A stretch of DNA of 64,000 bases from Nectonema munidae. Its lineage: Eukaryota > Nematomorpha > Nectonematoida > Nectonematidae. Below are positions 1 through 11,741 of this stretch, one piece after another. A program made the translations under genes and the position numbers. Below the pieces are notes generated by a model, which was given only the letters and a program-made list of their open reading frames with translations, ran no database searches and was not told the DNA's origin. Every line of letters begins with the position of its first letter. Positions within the stretch are counted from its first letter, which is position 1. The stretch spans positions 789,501 to 853,500 of the forward strand of contig JAUIRK010000993.1 in assembly GCA_030549495.1 (NCBI GenBank). Direction: 5' to 3'.

Positions 1-111
1 ATGAAAAACTTGATAGTTTTTATTTGATATAAAATGACGAAATAAGACAAAGACAAATTGAAATTTTGAAAGGTTAAAATATTTATTGGTAAAATTCAGA
101 TAACTAAAAGT

Positions 112-600
112 TTAGAAGTGATGCAAGTTATGAGCAATTGATCGTAGAAAATCTATTTTATTTTCGGCGCTATATCTTTCTATGATCGTCTGTATGTGTT
201 TGTTCATATCTTTATACTTTTTCTTTGTGATGTGGGCATCACCTCTATCAAAGTGTACCTTTTTCAGTTGAGGCAATTGCTCTTCTTTTTTCAATTTAGT
301 GATTAATTTCCATAAAGTGGGATGTGAGCAACTTATAGAACTTTGTAGTGCGTTGTGATATCCCTCCAAATGGTTGTTTGTGCGAGGCATTTTAGAGCGG
401 ATTTTAAAGTGCACATTCCAACTATCAATGGGAAACGTGGGAGGAATTCTTCGTTGTCTACTCCCTCAACCTCGGATACATCCTATATACGTTAGTTCGA
501 AGTAAGACACAAGTTCATGAGGAAGATCGTCATCATCAACAAGTTCTTAAAATGCGCCAATAACATCATTGGGAGGAAGAAAGGCTGAAAAACATCTTTT
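112..600 (-). pseudogene. Mutator-like (MULE) transposase C-terminal fragment
   Basis: Reading the minus strand from about 600 to the stop at 112 gives the C-terminal part of an animal MULE-type transposase. The visible blocks are FPPNDVIGAF, SYFELTYIGCIRG, PIDSWNV and RTNNHLEGYHNALQ, followed by HPTLWKLI and a basic helical tail. The motif RTNN.xE.xHxxLQ is typical of this domain. One frame runs through the region but has in-frame stops at 466-468 and 547-549, so this is a decayed copy. Upstream catalytic regions are not recognisable beyond about 600. I see no terminal repeats, so element ends are not defined. Identification rests on remembered family patterns. Confidence 0.7.
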
Positions 601-1156
601 TTTTATAGTAAACTTGTTGTCAAGATGGTATCTAGTGCAAGTAGTTAAAGGAATAGTTGAATACGTAGGGCATAGTGTATGTATTGTTTTCAAGTAAAGA
701 CTAATAAAAAATGATGTACGACATATGATTCATAGAAAAATGAAAGAAGCTATTAAAAGAGAATAATATTTTGACAAAGATAATATCACAGACAAAAATG
801 ACACCAAATTCCAGATAACATCAAATAGCTTATAAAATGTCTTGTCACAGATGCCAGTTAGATTATAGATTGTAATGAATTGACTGCCTGGGAAAAACAT
901 ATAATGTAAGATTTGATGCTTGGTGTAGAACATGAGAAGTGAAGAAGTATTTCACAAAAATGATGAATCACATATTTAATAAAAATTCAGTGATTGGGTG
1001 GTGTTCACGTTCTTTATTTAGGGCATTAAGAAGATTGGAAAGTTTTGATTATTTTATCAAACAGAAGAAAAATAATTTTTCAAAAAAAGCAAATATTCTT
1101 AGCTTTCCTAAATTTTAAATCATTTTCTAATTTTATCTGTTTTTAAACTTTTCGAT
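601..1156. other. AT-rich stretch, no gene seen
   Basis: Short open frames only, with stops in all frames and no recognisable protein motif. It may include the outer part of the decayed MULE copy to its left. Confidence 0.4.
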
Positions 1157-1240
1157 TTTGGGAGTGAAACGACCGGGGGTCAAATTATCAGGGAGTAAGA
1201 TTACCGGGAGTCAATTTACTGGAGTGAAATTAGCGGTTAC
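1157..1240. repeat. Imperfect 15-16 bp tandem repeat
   Basis: About five imperfect units of the form gggagt(g/c)aaa(t/c)(t/g)acc follow one another, for example gggagtaagattacc and gggagtcaatttact. The G-rich units stand out from the AT-rich surroundings. Such runs are known in subterminal parts of some DNA transposons, but no matching second end is visible here. Confidence 0.6.
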
Positions 1241-1429
1241 GCCAGAAGTCATGTACACCTGCCCTTTAGACGAACAAGTAGATGCATATTTCAGCGAATC
1301 ATGCACCAGGAGAGATGATGATCCAGTAAGCAGATGGAAACTAAAGCAATCCACCTTTCCACAGCTAGCTAAACTCGCCTGTAAATATCTACAAATAAGT
1401 TTTTTACTTATTAGAATTAGAATCGAAAT

Positions 1430-2713
1430 GTGATAATCAGAATAAAAATCAGAATTAAAGTTGTAATTAAAAAAAAATCAGAGAATCAGAATCATAATCA
1501 TTATCTACAATCAACCCCAACCACGGTACTATGTCAGATGGTTTTCCACTGAGGAACTGAGCTGTTAAAGCTTTATAAAGGAGAATATGAAACTTGCTAG
1601 AGAATACTACTTTGACACCAGCTCACTTGGAATTCAAAAGGGTTTATGCTAAGCTGATGAAATATACCTTTAAAAACTTGGATTTTTTCCTTCAACTTTT
1701 CCCTAGTATTGTGAGATAGGGAGAAGGAGTCTTTACTTTCATGCACCAAATCTTTTGAAAGAAAAGCCTGTAGAAAGTACATTACCTTTAAAATTATGAT
1801 CATATTTGAAAGGTAGTGATGATGATGTTGATGAAGATTATGACAATACTATGGATAATATCGTTAATTATGACGATGACTATGATGATATCGAGAGTAG
1901 GGATGATGAATTTGAGGTAAAGATGATGATGAAAATAATTGAAAGCTGATGATGATTCCAATAATAATACCGGATTCACGAAGATGATTATAAGAATGAA
2001 GAAGATGAATGGATGAGTAGGATTATGATTTATGATCTAACTATATTAGTACTTCAAATAAGGTGGAGTGTTTTGAAATGTTAGGAAGCAGGGAAAAATT
2101 CAAAAAACTGCCTTCACATTTGGACAACAAAGTTTCTGTGCTTTCAGGAAGGAAAGTTTGAAAGTGGATTTGAGTTGAAGCCTGAAAAAAGTAAGAAGTA
2201 TATTTTATATAAGTACTATAAATCGTCCATCCTGTATAATGCACTAAAGTATAACATTACCAGAATAAGAGAAAATATGATGCATTAAAGAGAAGGCGAC
2301 CAAATTAGATCATGTTAACTGTATATAGATCGAATCATTTTATCGAAGACAGAATGGGAAAAATTAATCCCAAGCTAATTAATACAAAAAATCCCATTTC
2401 AGATACATTCCACAAAAACCTATTTAGGGCTGCTTTATAAATAATAAGATTTCAATTTACATAACGAAGATGTAAAAATAAACAAAAAAATTTATCAGAC
2501 TTGTAATGATTATAAAGTGTCCTTTTCAAAAAAGTGCAACAAATTTGCTTTCATGTAAGAATTTATAATTTTTTGAAACTAAATGTAATGTAATTTTTTC
2601 AAACAAATTCAAGGATAAAAACCCAACTTTTGATATCAATTCAGGAATAGCCACCCGGATTATTTAAGATTTAGTAAAGCTAACGCTAAGGTTGAGTGTT
2701 TTCATCACGTGAT
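1430..2713. other. Low-complexity intergenic DNA
   Basis: This holds an AATCAG-rich simple repeat (about 1435-1500) and a GAT-rich tract (about 1812-1948) that in one frame reads as an acidic Asp/Glu/Tyr string. Neither has a start, homologue or splice context that I can support as a gene. Confidence 0.4.
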
Positions 2714-2721
2714 GTGTGCAG

Positions 2722-5402
2722 TAGGGTGGTCCTTATTATAGCAAAAAAAATGTTTCATTTTTTATTCAGTTCTTAACCCGCAAAAAGTTTCTCCTTAATG
2801 TTCTATGTAAACAGAAGAAAAAAAAATTTTAAAAAAATTGATTCAGAGGTAGCTCACAACGTTTGAAAATTTAATCTCAAGCATTATGCTTAAGAAATCT
2901 GAATATTAAAATAAGTAAATCACAAAACTTTAAAATGCTTAAAATTCAGTTTTAATAATGTTTATTTAAAATTTTTCTTTAGATTTTTTTTGATTTGAAA
3001 CAATTGTAGACTTTTTGCGATTTGGATGAGTTTGTCTATGGCTTTCCACAAGTTGTAGAAGAAACTGTAGTTGTTCTTCAGACTTCGTAAGATAACCAGC
3101 GTACTCTTTGATTAAAGCAACTCCTCTTTCTGCATGATCATTCACCACTTTTATGGACTGTATAGTTTTCAAAGAATTTTGATAATCTTGATGCTCATTC
3201 CAATGTTCTGGATCAAAGTCAAAAAAAGAAGTCGAGATATTCATATGCTTGAACAAATCAAAAGATTTTTGCGAAACAAATCCTTTTTTCATGAAAAGAA
3301 TTTAAATCTATTTTTATTCTTTTATCTTTTGAAACGCTTTCCTTTTCTCTCCTTGTTAATATTATCTTTTTCTTTGTCACAAAGTCAACATTTACGTCGA
3401 ATAAAGCCAAAGAACAAAGAGAATCATAAATATACTATAAATGTCGAGAAAACTTTTTTGATGCATTTTCTGAAATTGTTGGATTAATACTTTTATATTC
3501 AATTAATTTGTTAAGCAACTCAAAATCGTTAAAAGGAGCGTTGGCAGCTTGAGGTGCGGTGAAGCAAGCTTTTATATAAACTCGCACAACAAAAATACAA
3601 ATTTGGCATAAAGCAGTTTCTTGGGAACGAATTGTTTACGGAACATCCAGACTTTGATGGAATATATAATTTTCGACATCCAACGAGCATGATGCATTGC
3701 TCCTGGTTTTTTAAACGTTGTTTTATTGCTATTATCTCCTAAAAACAAAATCATCAAATCTAAAAATTCTTCATAATCATCTCGCAGATGGTATTTTTAG
3801 GCACAATTTTGCGAAGTTAATTACATCATTTTGCACGTCTTGAATAAAGGTTTAACCGACGGATTTTGAATTCCAGTTTCAAAATTATTTTTGTCAATAT
3901 TTTTCCAAAACTTTTGAAAACGCTCAAACAATTGAACTCTACTAAAGGATGTCGAACCAAAGCAAGACTTGAAAACGGCACCTATGATAAGCTCCATTAT
4001 ATGATGTCTACATGGAAACCACAATAATTCTTTATCAAACATTTTTTCAAATAAAGTACAAGCACCATTGTGAGATCCAGTGTTACTACTTGTATCAAAA
4101 CACAGCTTTAATATTACTTTTAAGATTCCAGTCTTTGATAGCTTCAAATATAGCATTAGCTTGATTTTTTCCTGTTGAAGACACTATTTTGGAAACAGAA
4201 AATAGTTTTGAAATATTTTCACCAGAAATAATCACAGGAATTCTATCATGTTTATCTTTGTCTGAAAGTTCAGTTAAAATTTTGCTATCCCAATGCACTA
4301 CTAATGGAACTTGTGCAGAAAAGCTAGTCTTTAACTTCTTGAAACAAGATGTTCTATAAGAAATTCTTTTTCTTCTTATTGACGATCGATTGATTGCCAC
4401 TTTCTCAAGATTTTCCCCACAACCCACAAATGCTTCCGCGAGTAAAATTGATGCTTTTCTGTCCGATATTTTTACTCTATCTAAAGCCAATGCCAAATTT
4501 GATGTGATTGCGCTTTTCCTTCCTCTTTTTTGTTTTGGGTTGGGAGAACAAGTTTTAATTTCTCTTTCAAAACTTTTTTACGATTGTCATCACTTTCACC
4601 TGACCAAAATATATCGTCATTGTCAGAAAAACATTTTTTACTATATACTTCGAGTTCTTTTTTCATTTTATCTTTTCTGTTTTCAAATTTTTGAAGATTT
4701 TCTAATTTTTTCTTTTCTTTAATGTATAATTTCCAATCAATACCCATCATTGGGCCTTTTCTCCCTTTTTGTTTCTGAAGTTTTAAAAACTCTTTATCTT
4801 CATTCTTTATTAAATTTATTGCATTTGAATGACTCAGATCAAAAAGATCTTCTAAAACGAGTATAAAAGCTTTTTCATTGTTTTGCTGTGTTAAAGTATT
4901 TCTGCTTCTGTTTTTCTTAAGAAGCTTCCACTTTTTAAAAAGGTTTTCTAATTTTGTTTGAGAATTTTGAAAGTCTTTTGTCGGAATATGTGCTTTCTGC
5001 CAAAATGCTACAATTTCTTTTATACTTAGTGAAGATGACTCGCGGATAGTTTTTTTGCAATCAAGGTGATGGTATAAAAACAACCCAAGAGCCATTCAGT
5101 TAGAAGGTAATTTTGAACCAACTAAAGAAGAGTTCGTTGTTTCAACTAAATACATTTTTGTTTGTGATCTTGTTTTCATAACTAAGTTAATTTTATAAAT
5201 AAAAGTAAAAAAAATATTTAAAAAAATCAGAAAATTTTAGTAAAAATTTTAAATATATATTAAAAATTAAAAAGCTTTAAGCTACCTGAAAACGTTATGT
5301 TTTGTTTCTCAAATGTTTATTGTTTGATAATTTTATAAAATAACGCTATTTTAAAAGTTAAGATTGTTAGAATTAAAAATTTTTAAAATAAGGACCACCC
5401 TA
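2722..5402 (-). mobile_element. DNA transposon with perfect 8-bp target duplication and CRHH-motif transposase
   Basis: Both ends are visible. The left end TAGGGTGGTCCTTATTAT and the right end AATAAGGACCACCCTA are inverted copies, and GTGTGCAG occurs directly outside each (2714-2721 and 5403-5410). An 8-bp duplication with a TAGGGTG-type end is hAT-like, but the encoded protein is not an ordinary hAT transposase. One long minus-strand coding region fills most of the 2681 bp element. The perfect duplication suggests a fairly recent insertion, although the coding region is already broken. The insertion split a tRNA-like or SINE-like sequence (see 5440-5500). Confidence 0.85.
2966..5095 (-). pseudogene. 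Transposase-like protein of the CRHH family, broken
   Basis: The pieces, read in order on the minus strand, are an N-terminal region (5095-4481), a central core (4496-4095 and 4156-3821) and a C-terminal region (3292-2966). The core shows VHWDSK, then CFDTSSNTGSHNGAC, then LLWFPCRHHIMEL. The C-terminal part shows VVNDHAERGVALI followed by EEQLQFLLQLVESHR. I recognise these blocks from a family of uncharacterised, transposon-like proteins common in arthropods and cnidarians. By analogy with RNase-H-fold transposases, the Asp of HWD, the Asp of FDT, the C-x2-H of CRHH and the Glu of NDHAERG are candidate catalytic and structural residues; this is inference. Frame changes near 4490, 4120 and 3800-3300 show that it is inactive. 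Confidence 0.65.
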
Positions 5403-5410
5403 GTGTGCAG

Positions 5411-6006
5411 GTTGTTTAGAAGTTAGAGCAGTGAAGCTGGATTGTATGGGATTCGAACCAGAGATCATCAAAATTTTATTCAGCCATACTGATGCTTCAA
5501 TATACTATAATAAGAAGGTTAATGTAAAAATAGGACTTTTTTTTCGATTTAGAGCTGGGTTTTTATGATGAAGACTCCAGGCGCTGTGTTGGAGTTGATT
5601 AAAATTTCATGACTTCATTCAATAAGATTTTAGGTTAACACTTTATTTTGTGATCGAACTTAAAAAAGTAAGCCTTAATTAATTTATTTATGACGACATC
5701 GAAGTTGATAGGCAAAAAATAACAAATTATAGAACATGGGTCTCAAACTTAGGGCATATCGTAAAAATTTCCGCAAAACACATCTTCAAAGTATGGTATT
5801 AGTTAGAACGTAGAAAATAAAAAAAACTTGGAATTCAAAAGAATAGTTGACAATTAAAATTAATATTTTGTTGATAATTGATTTAATATTAATATTTTGT
5901 TGATAAATTAAAGAATACTTCAAAAAACTTTATAGATATGAAGGATTTTCATTCTATATTTTGATTTAATTATTAATTTTAAAAGATTGTAATAATATGG
6001 TTGAAA
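5411..6006. other. AT-rich spacer with a tRNA-like B box
   Basis: On the minus strand at about 5447-5465 the sequence GGTTCGAATCC matches a Pol III B box. A weak A-box-like TGGCTGAAT lies upstream at about 5490. No tRNA cloverleaf can be built, so this is at best a tRNA-derived SINE remnant interrupted by the 2722-5402 element. The rest has no gene. Confidence 0.35.
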
Positions 6007-6014
6007 GTAATAAC

Positions 6015-7120
6015 CAGGGCGAGTAAAAGTCAATAAAGTAAACTTTTATTTCCGTTTAGCAAAAACTCTTTGAAGATTTTTAATTTTTAACTCAATCAAA
6101 GTCAATTTTTCGAGTTTAGGTCAATAAAGTCAATTTTTATATTTAACACTTTTTGATTCAATGTGCCTAAAATTGTTACAAGCGATACATACAAGATTTC
6201 TTCTTTATATCAACACTTCCACATAGTTGGGCTTTTTTTCATCTAATAAAAGGTTTTACTGTAAAGTTTGCCTGACTGAGGTTAAACAAGAAGAAGTTTT
6301 TTGCAAGACAAATTTTTTTGTTGACAAACGAGGTTACATACGATATATTCGCTGCAAAAGTTATGGAATTTTATTCCCAAACTTTTTTATCATTGCATGT
6401 TTTTCACATCTTTTCCTTAAAAGTTTACGTTCTCTTTTCAAACCTATCGACAACACTTCAGTTCCAATTGTAACGAAATTGACAAATTGGTTGCAAGCAG
6501 CAAAATATTTCCATTAAAATCTTCCAGCAGTGAAGAAATTAATGATGAAGATGATGGAATTTTAATGCCAAATATCAAGAAATTGTTACAAAAAAAAAGA
6601 AGAAAATCTGTGTCAAAACTTGTTAACAATATTAGAGAATATTCACGATTCATTGATTTAGTCGGAAAAAATCAACATAGAGACTTTTTCAGTCGAAGAT
6701 GCCTTTACTTGTTTCTTCAACATTATTTCAGTTAAGACGAATGTGGCGTTAAAAGTTATCTTGAAAATAGATTCAAATAAAATGAAATCAATAAAATCAT
6801 GAATATGGAAAACTCTCAAATCTCTCGCAGTACTTATCCCAAATTACAAAAGCATCAAGTTTTAACTTTAGAAGTAGAAAGATCTTTTTCTAAACTGAAA
6901 AAACTGCTAGAAAATGATCGAATTTTAAATCAGAAAATGTCATTAATTATATGTTGTTGTATTACAAAGTCATAGAATCTTTGAAATAATTTTCAATACT
7001 TTCTCTAAAGTGTTCATTATTGTTCAATTAAATGAAACTTTAAAAAGTCAATAAAGTCAATTTTTTCTCTGAGTAAAAGTCCATTTTTTCCAATTTTTGG
7101 GTCAATTTTTCCTCGCCCAA
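6015..7120 (+). mobile_element. Short hAT element with 8-bp target duplication
   Basis: GTAATAAC lies on both sides (6007-6014 and 7121-7128). The ends are CAGGGCGAGTAAAAG on the left and a right end whose complement begins TTGGGCGAGGAAAAA, so the terminal repeats are imperfect. Both subterminal regions carry repeats of GTCAATAAAGTCAATTTT (about 6029-6140 and 7047-7110), which could be transposase binding sites. Internal coding remains include a zinc-binding-like YCKVC block near 6255 and a hAT dimerisation motif LEVERSFSKLKKLL at about 6868-6910. At 1.1 kb it is an internally deleted copy. Confidence 0.8.
6862..6970 (+). pseudogene. hAT transposase C-terminal (hATC) fragment
   Basis: The frame at 6862-6950 reads LTLEVERSFSKLKKLLENDR, the conserved dimerisation signature of hAT transposases (xxVERxFSxxK). 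The frame breaks soon after 6955. It sits just inside the right end of the 6015-7120 element, where the C-terminus is expected. Confidence 0.7.
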
Positions 7121-7128
7121 GTAATAAC

Positions 7129-8084
7129 TCTTTATTGGAATATTTCGACTCGCCTGAGTCGTTATCAACCGGTTACTTAGATAATAAAAATTAGAAAAAA
7201 GGTTGATAGACCTTTTCTAAAATTTTTTAAATGGGTGTTGCGTGGAACTATAGGTTTCTTCAAAAGCTCTATACGTGTTTCGTGAAAAACAGTAGGGTAA
7301 ACTAATGTATTTTTCCCGTTTAAATTTATCTGTTCTTTTTATAAATCAGCTATTAAAAAGGAGAGTAAGAATCAGTACTAATAAGTTATTCAAAGTAGTA
7401 ATATATTTTTTTCATTGTAGTTTACCTTTTAATTGATGAAATTTAGGCAAATTTTTATTGCGTTTTTTCATTCATCTAATTGAGAATCCTTTTTTTGTCT
7501 TGAATCTAACTCTCATTTCTTTCAATTTCAAATACTGTGATAAAAACAAATATAAGAAAATAATATATTTGGTGTGGGTTCCTATAAAGATTTAATAAAT
7601 TTTAAGGATTCCACGAAGGTAAAAATGCTGGGAAAGGTGATCTAGATTATTATACTTCCACAAGTCCCTCTGAACAAATTTAGTTTAACATGGCTGTCAT
7701 AAACAACTCAAATTTCTTTACTTTTCTTTTCATGGGTATCACAAAAATGTGTATAAAGAAGGGATGTGGGATGGAAGGCTTTCTGCTTTCACAGTGTGAG
7801 TTGAATTCAGAAAAATTACAACACTCCAATCCCAGACTCATATATACATGAAGAAAGAACTTATGAGCATCTACTCTTACTCGCTGCATCACAAAATATT
7901 TCGGATGAATGAAAAAATACTACAACTGTGATAAAGCATCTCTTTTCATTCTCAAAGTTTATTCGGAGAAGGACAAAATCATATGATGAAGTTATAAAAT
8001 AACAATATTTCAAGGATTTTTCAAGCTATTCATAGAGGACATTAGTAAGGTTGTCTAAACTTTAGATCCTCGGTTCAGTACTAC
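7129..8084. other. AT-rich stretch, no gene seen
   Basis: Only short open frames without recognisable motifs. Nothing can be supported here. Confidence 0.4.
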
Positions 8085-8220
8085 TTAACCCGTTAACGCC
8101 CATGTCGACTATAGTCGACTTTACAAAAATAAAATCGTCTGCGTTTATCAAAGCTCTTTAATACAAATCTTCTGCTTTACATTAGATATCGTCTGATTAT
8201 TCTGGTCGTTAACGGGTTAA
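8085..8220. mobile_element. piggyBac-type MITE, subfamily A
   Basis: Bounded by TTAA on both sides. The terminal inverted repeats are CCCGTTAACG and CGTTAACGGG. Just inside the left end lies the palindrome GTCGACTATAGTCGAC, followed by CGTCTGC-type motifs (ATCGTCTGCG, TCTTCTGC, ATCGTCTGA). TTAA duplication with CCC...GGG ends is typical of piggyBac-mobilised elements. Confidence 0.8.
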
Positions 8221-8739
8221 GTGGAAACGGGCATAATTTCATGGCATAGAGTCGATTAATAATATTCCGACTCAACGACTCTGGTAAAAGAATGCATGTT
8301 TAAATGAAATGTAGATCATTTACGGTGAATTTGAGAGAAGAATGCTGATTACTGTGAGAACTGATATGATTATCATCCTGACGATAGTGTAATGGGGGAA
8401 ACCTAGAGGATAGCAAGTGGGCGTAGAAAGTATCCTTCTTTTTCACTGAAGGAGGTATTTTGCACTCTTTCAAATGAACAATCTTCACACATTCAACATC
8501 ATCTTCCACATTCTGACCTAGAAAAAGAAACATGATCCTTGACGTTTATGATTAAAAAATTTGTAAATGTGATTCCCATATTGAAGTTCAATCATCGATA
8601 ATAATTAATTAATTGTAAAAAGTCAAAACAGCAATAAATCGATTATTGCAAGAAATTAGTGATAAAAAAGACGTGCACAATTCAGAGCATTAGTAGATGT
8701 CTTTTTCACTCTAGTGATTTTAAGCATTCCACTTTACAT

Positions 8740-8882
8740 TCCATATCTGGCAGGCTAAGTGATGATATATCTAAAAGTTGACATGGGGGGGGGTAAAGGG
8801 GTGGGGGTGGGGTGGGGGAGTAAGAAACAAAGGTTGAACTTTATCAAAAAAAGGTTGACGTCAATTGTGAACGACCCCTAAA
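8740..8882. mobile_element. Harbinger-type MITE, one end only
   Basis: The right end matches the complete copy at 38484-38579: TTGACGTCAATTGTGAAC followed by GACCCCTAA. The inner arm AAAAGTTGACAT is also shared. A G-rich tract (about 8787-8820) replaces the expected left part, and no left terminus is found. Confidence 0.6.
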
Positions 8883-8884
8883 CA

Positions 8885-9700
8885 ATATTGTCACCAAGGC
8901 TGAACACACTAAGGCAACTAACAGGCACAAGATTTGGAGAAAACAAAGAAATACTTACCACCATATACAAACAATACATCCGTTCTATCATAGACTATGC
9001 CAGTGCATCTTGGCATCCAGTGATAGCCAGCACACAAACATACAAATCATTCAAAACACAGCTCTTAGAATCATAGTTGCCAGCACACAAACACACCCAT
9101 TCCACATCTACATGCCGAAAACAAAATCTGGAATTTGGAAATGAGAGGCACACAATTCCTAGCAACAGTCATAAACAACACGAACAGTGCTTGTCACTAC
9201 TTACGTGATCATTCACCCACCCACACGTAGACAAGTAGCAGGCACTCCACTCAGATACTACTCTAAAATACTAAACAACATACCACCATTAACAAACACA
9301 ACAAATCTGAAAAAACATATCCACACTCAACTTACCAAACAAGCACTTGTCAGCCTTCCCAACAACAACACTTGACACTGCTCCACCCCTTAAGCAGCAA
9401 AACTCTCAAGATCAGAAAGAACGCATCTTACACGTCTACGCTGTGGCCATCATCAATCACTCCTATAAACACCGAATAGGGACTGCACATACAGATCTCT
9501 GTCCCCTCTGCCAAATTAGCTCTCACACAACAACACATCTCATTTAGATTGCCCTAACCCTTACAGCCTTAAAAAAACAACACAAGATTACAAATACTCT
9601 ACAACTGGACCGAGTTAATGTGGTGCATTTCTTTGAATGTGGTGCAGGCTTCTTTGAATGAAAGAGCCTGGGGAACCACCACAACAACAACAACATTCAA
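8885..9700 (+). mobile_element. LINE 3' end with (AAC)n tail
   Basis: A 5'-truncated non-LTR retrotransposon. The frame from 8888 reads LNTLRQLTGTRFGENKE and YIRSIIDYASASWHP, the end of a reverse transcriptase. Further on comes YKHRIGTAHTDLCPLCQISS with HTTTHLI, a C-terminal C-x2-C...H-x4-C type finger. The insertion ends in a run of AAC/CAA triplets at 9679-9694. Frame breaks at about 9076, 9360 and 9420 show decay. A second, minus-strand copy of the same C-terminal module is at 54640-54960. Confidence 0.7.
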
Positions 9701-11097
9701 TATCTTTATTTTTAAACAGATAACCTTTGATTTATCATAATAGGCGTGATAAACACGCGGTCCAAGGTTCAAATTTTGGACTGGTAAGGACGTCAGTTTA
9801 AGCCGCATGATTATTTACAAGTTAATTCAACAAAACGTGAGATAAATCAAGAGGGCCATTTTGTAACTTTTTATTAAAAAGGTACACACTAAGAAACACT
9901 AACATACACACTAAATAATACACACTAAGCATCTACTCGCAAATACGTAGAGTGTATTTGGGGGCATAAATACCAGTAGTACTTAATGTCTCCTTTTTCT
10001 GGCATAATAAATTCTTCCAAATTTTATTTTAATCATTACGACGTTGATTTTAATAAAAGTATATTTTCAATTTAAGGTTTTAAATATGTTTGCAAATTTA
10101 CTGAGAAAAATGGTCTTCACTATAATGAAAGTTTGATATTTGGCGCGGGTGAAATATTTTGAGCAAGCAGAGTTGTTAAGAAATTTGAAGCGATTGGATT
10201 ATAATTTTTGGAGATGATAAAATTGTAGAATAAAAATTGATAAGTGTAATTTAAGTTAAAAGAGGTGGAATAAAACGAAGTGTTCGTAATTCAAGAAATA
10301 TAAAATTAGAATTAAAATTAAAATGGTGTAGTATATCTGTGATAAAACTGCTTTCAATATTTTTTCACTTGTTATTTTATGAATGTAAAGAAAATGTTGC
10401 TGAGATGTCATGAATAAAAAATAAGTAGAAAATAGAAAAACTTATATTTGAATAAATTCTTTGACGATAAATTTTCGGCCACTCTCGTATTCTCGGGAAA
10501 AAAGAAGCAAAAAACAAGAAGCTAATAGCATATTGTGGATTGATGCAAATAGGGAATAGTTTGATAGATTTTATATTTCATAGCATTTCACCGTTATTTT
10601 ATACCATTTGATTTTTTCCAATCAAAATGGCTGAAAACGATACCACGACATCACTGGATTAAATCTGAATTATTACACTTTTAGGGCACCGCACCATTAA
10701 TGTAACCTTTATAAAAATAATCAAACTCTAAAGCTATTATAAATTTAATATATGAATAATGAATTGAGAAGGGAACCAATTTACGTGAGTTTGAGGGAAC
10801 AGGAACCGTGGGAAGGATGCGAGTTTTCCCCAGCCAATACTTTGCGAAGCGGGCTGCTCATGGCTTTCAGCATAAGAATGTGGACAAACTAGATAATATA
10901 TAGATGCATTGAATCTAGGTAATATTTCCAATAATTTTGGCCGCTAAAGATATGGCAGTTTTGTATATATTATTTTCATTTTTTATTGATAAAAAAATTA
11001 ATTTTGATTAAAACAGTGGATACTAAAAACAAATTTTTCCTCAAAATATTTATTTGGGGCTAAAATTTGAACAAAATAAGAAATATTTTATTGATAA
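9700..11097. other. AT-rich intergenic DNA, no gene seen
   Basis: Contains a short repetitive patch of ACACACTAA-like words (about 9880-9930). No coding region or RNA gene can be supported. Confidence 0.4.
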
Positions 11098-11105
11098 CCT
11101 TAGAG

Positions 11106-11741
11106 CAGGGGTGCGCCAACTTTTTCGTGAAAGGGCGGCATTTAAAAATTTACAGCTTTAAGGGGGCGCATAGTAACATGCAAGAGAAATTTTAAAGCGA
11201 ACAATATGTTTTTTGTTAATAAATTAATTTAAAAAATTTTAAGTTAAATTTCATTGAAAATTTATTGATTCATACTTTTTTTAGAATATAATTATTTTTC
11301 TTCAAAGTCTGTAAATTTAGTTAAACATTTATAAGAAAATGCAATCATAAAAAAAGCATTGTTAATTATAAAACTTCTTTTAAAAAATAATCACCAGATT
11401 CACATTTATCATACAACTGAAACAATAAATAAATATAAATCAAAAGTAACTTCTTTCTTCCATATTTAAAATAAGAACTCAATTGTCAAAATTAAAAGAA
11501 GAGAAAGAAAAAAGTAAGCCATTTTGGTGAAAATAGTTTAAAATAAGCTATTTTCGTGAAAATAGTTTGAACGGTGTTATGATTGTGCAGTTTGAATATC
11601 CAAAATTTACCATTCAATCAAAATTTTTTCATCAATAATAAACTAACAATGAATGAGCTTAAATAATTTTATTTCAGCGGACCGCATAAAAACCTTTGGA
11701 GGGCCACATACGGCCCTCAGGTCGTAGTTTTCGCACCTCTG
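11106..11741. mobile_element. Non-autonomous hAT element with 8-bp target duplication
   Basis: CCTTAGAG is repeated exactly at 11098-11105 and 11742-11749. The element starts CAGGGGTGCGCCAAC and ends TTTTCGCACCTCTG, imperfect inverted repeats of hAT type. Its edges are G/C-rich and its centre is AT-rich and non-coding. A related, older copy is at 33852-34730. Confidence 0.85.

Noticed and set aside
1812-1948. Acidic open frame from a GAT-rich tract
   Set aside because: Low-complexity DNA explains it; no start, homologue or splice context.
8300-8533. 77-codon minus-strand frame
   Set aside because: No motif, and within the chance range for this region.
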